Positions 5,518 through 5,580 of a stretch of DNA of 5,580 nt are shown one piece after another; within the stretch, counting starts at the first letter, position 1; each line of letters begins with the position of its first letter. The stretch comes from Sulfurovum sp. GTDB taxonomy: Bacteria > Campylobacterota > Campylobacteria > Campylobacterales > Sulfurovaceae. The stretch spans positions 1-5,580 of the forward strand of contig DZAQ01000086.1 of NCBI GenBank assembly GCA_022729615.1, read 5' to 3'. The notes beneath the pieces were generated by a model that worked only from the letters and a program-made list of their open reading frames with translations, did no database searches and was not told where the DNA came from. The position numbers were made by a program, and so were the translations under genes.

Positions 5518-5580
5518 CCTAAAAGTTATGCTGTCTCACAAGAGTGTTGCAGCGGCCCGCCTCGAACAGCGGAAGGATAC
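5518..5580 (+). promoter_or_regulatory. Structured untranslated leader of a gene starting beyond the window
   Basis: This stretch follows the promoter and is more GC-rich than its surroundings. GGAAGGA (5571-5577) looks like a ribosome site, placing the start codon a few bases past the window edge. Two pairings compete: GCTGT (5530-5534) with ACAGC (5566-5570), and CCGC (5557-5560) with GCGG (5569-5572), the second touching the ribosome site. An ATG at 5528 opens a frame to the window end but has no ribosome site and no recognisable protein. In Campylobacter jejuni I recall rpmE (ribosomal protein L31) following the rsmE homologue, so an rpmE leader is a reasonable guess. Confidence 0.4.

Noticed and set aside
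5528..5580. Start of a coding region at ATG 5528
   Set aside because: No ribosome site precedes it, the translated residues match nothing I know, and a good ribosome site at 5571-5577 points to a start just outside the window.

Overview
The window looks like chromosomal core sequence from a Campylobacterota (formerly Epsilonproteobacteria) bacterium, probably a respiratory, free-living relative of Sulfurimonas, Sulfuricurvum or Sulfurovum. The reasons are the protein style of QueE and QueD, the moaA-queE-queD gene order (which I recall from Campylobacter jejuni), and promoters with TATAAT boxes and T-rich upstream DNA but poor -35 boxes. The genus assignment is inference. I see no mobile element, CRISPR array, tRNA or rRNA, and no intergenic stretch longer than about 120 bases.

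Layout. Positions 1-335 hold the 3' end of a cytochrome c1-type gene (petC, bc1 complex), followed by a probable intrinsic terminator. From 453 to 2764 runs a tight + strand operon, moaA-queE-queD, with a 1-base overlap at the first junction and directly abutting genes at the second. A strong promoter overlapping the queD stop codon then drives a short gene for a small Ala/Glu/Lys-rich lipoprotein (2796-3056). Its end meets, 5 bases away, the end of moeA, which lies on the - strand (3062-4300). moeA and the next + strand gene, a small four-helix membrane protein (4409-4804 plus stop), are divergent and share a very compact two-promoter region. The membrane protein gene overlaps rsmE (4807-5478) by one base. 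The window ends with a promoter and the untranslated leader of a gene that starts just outside it.

How the genes work together. MoaA and MoeA are the first and last dedicated enzymes of molybdenum cofactor synthesis: GTP to cyclic pyranopterin monophosphate precursor, and Mo insertion. QueD and QueE are consecutive steps of the 7-deazaguanine (preQ0/queuosine) pathway, which also starts from GTP. MoaA and QueE are both radical-SAM iron-sulfur enzymes. RsmE modifies 16S rRNA, so the window combines respiration-linked cofactor synthesis with tRNA and rRNA modification.

I did not find a clearly new biological system. The points most worth a second look are the displaced third cluster cysteine in QueE, the enlarged QueD with altered active-site spacing, the back-to-back promoters upstream of moeA, the heptad-repeat lipoprotein, and the structured leader at the right edge.
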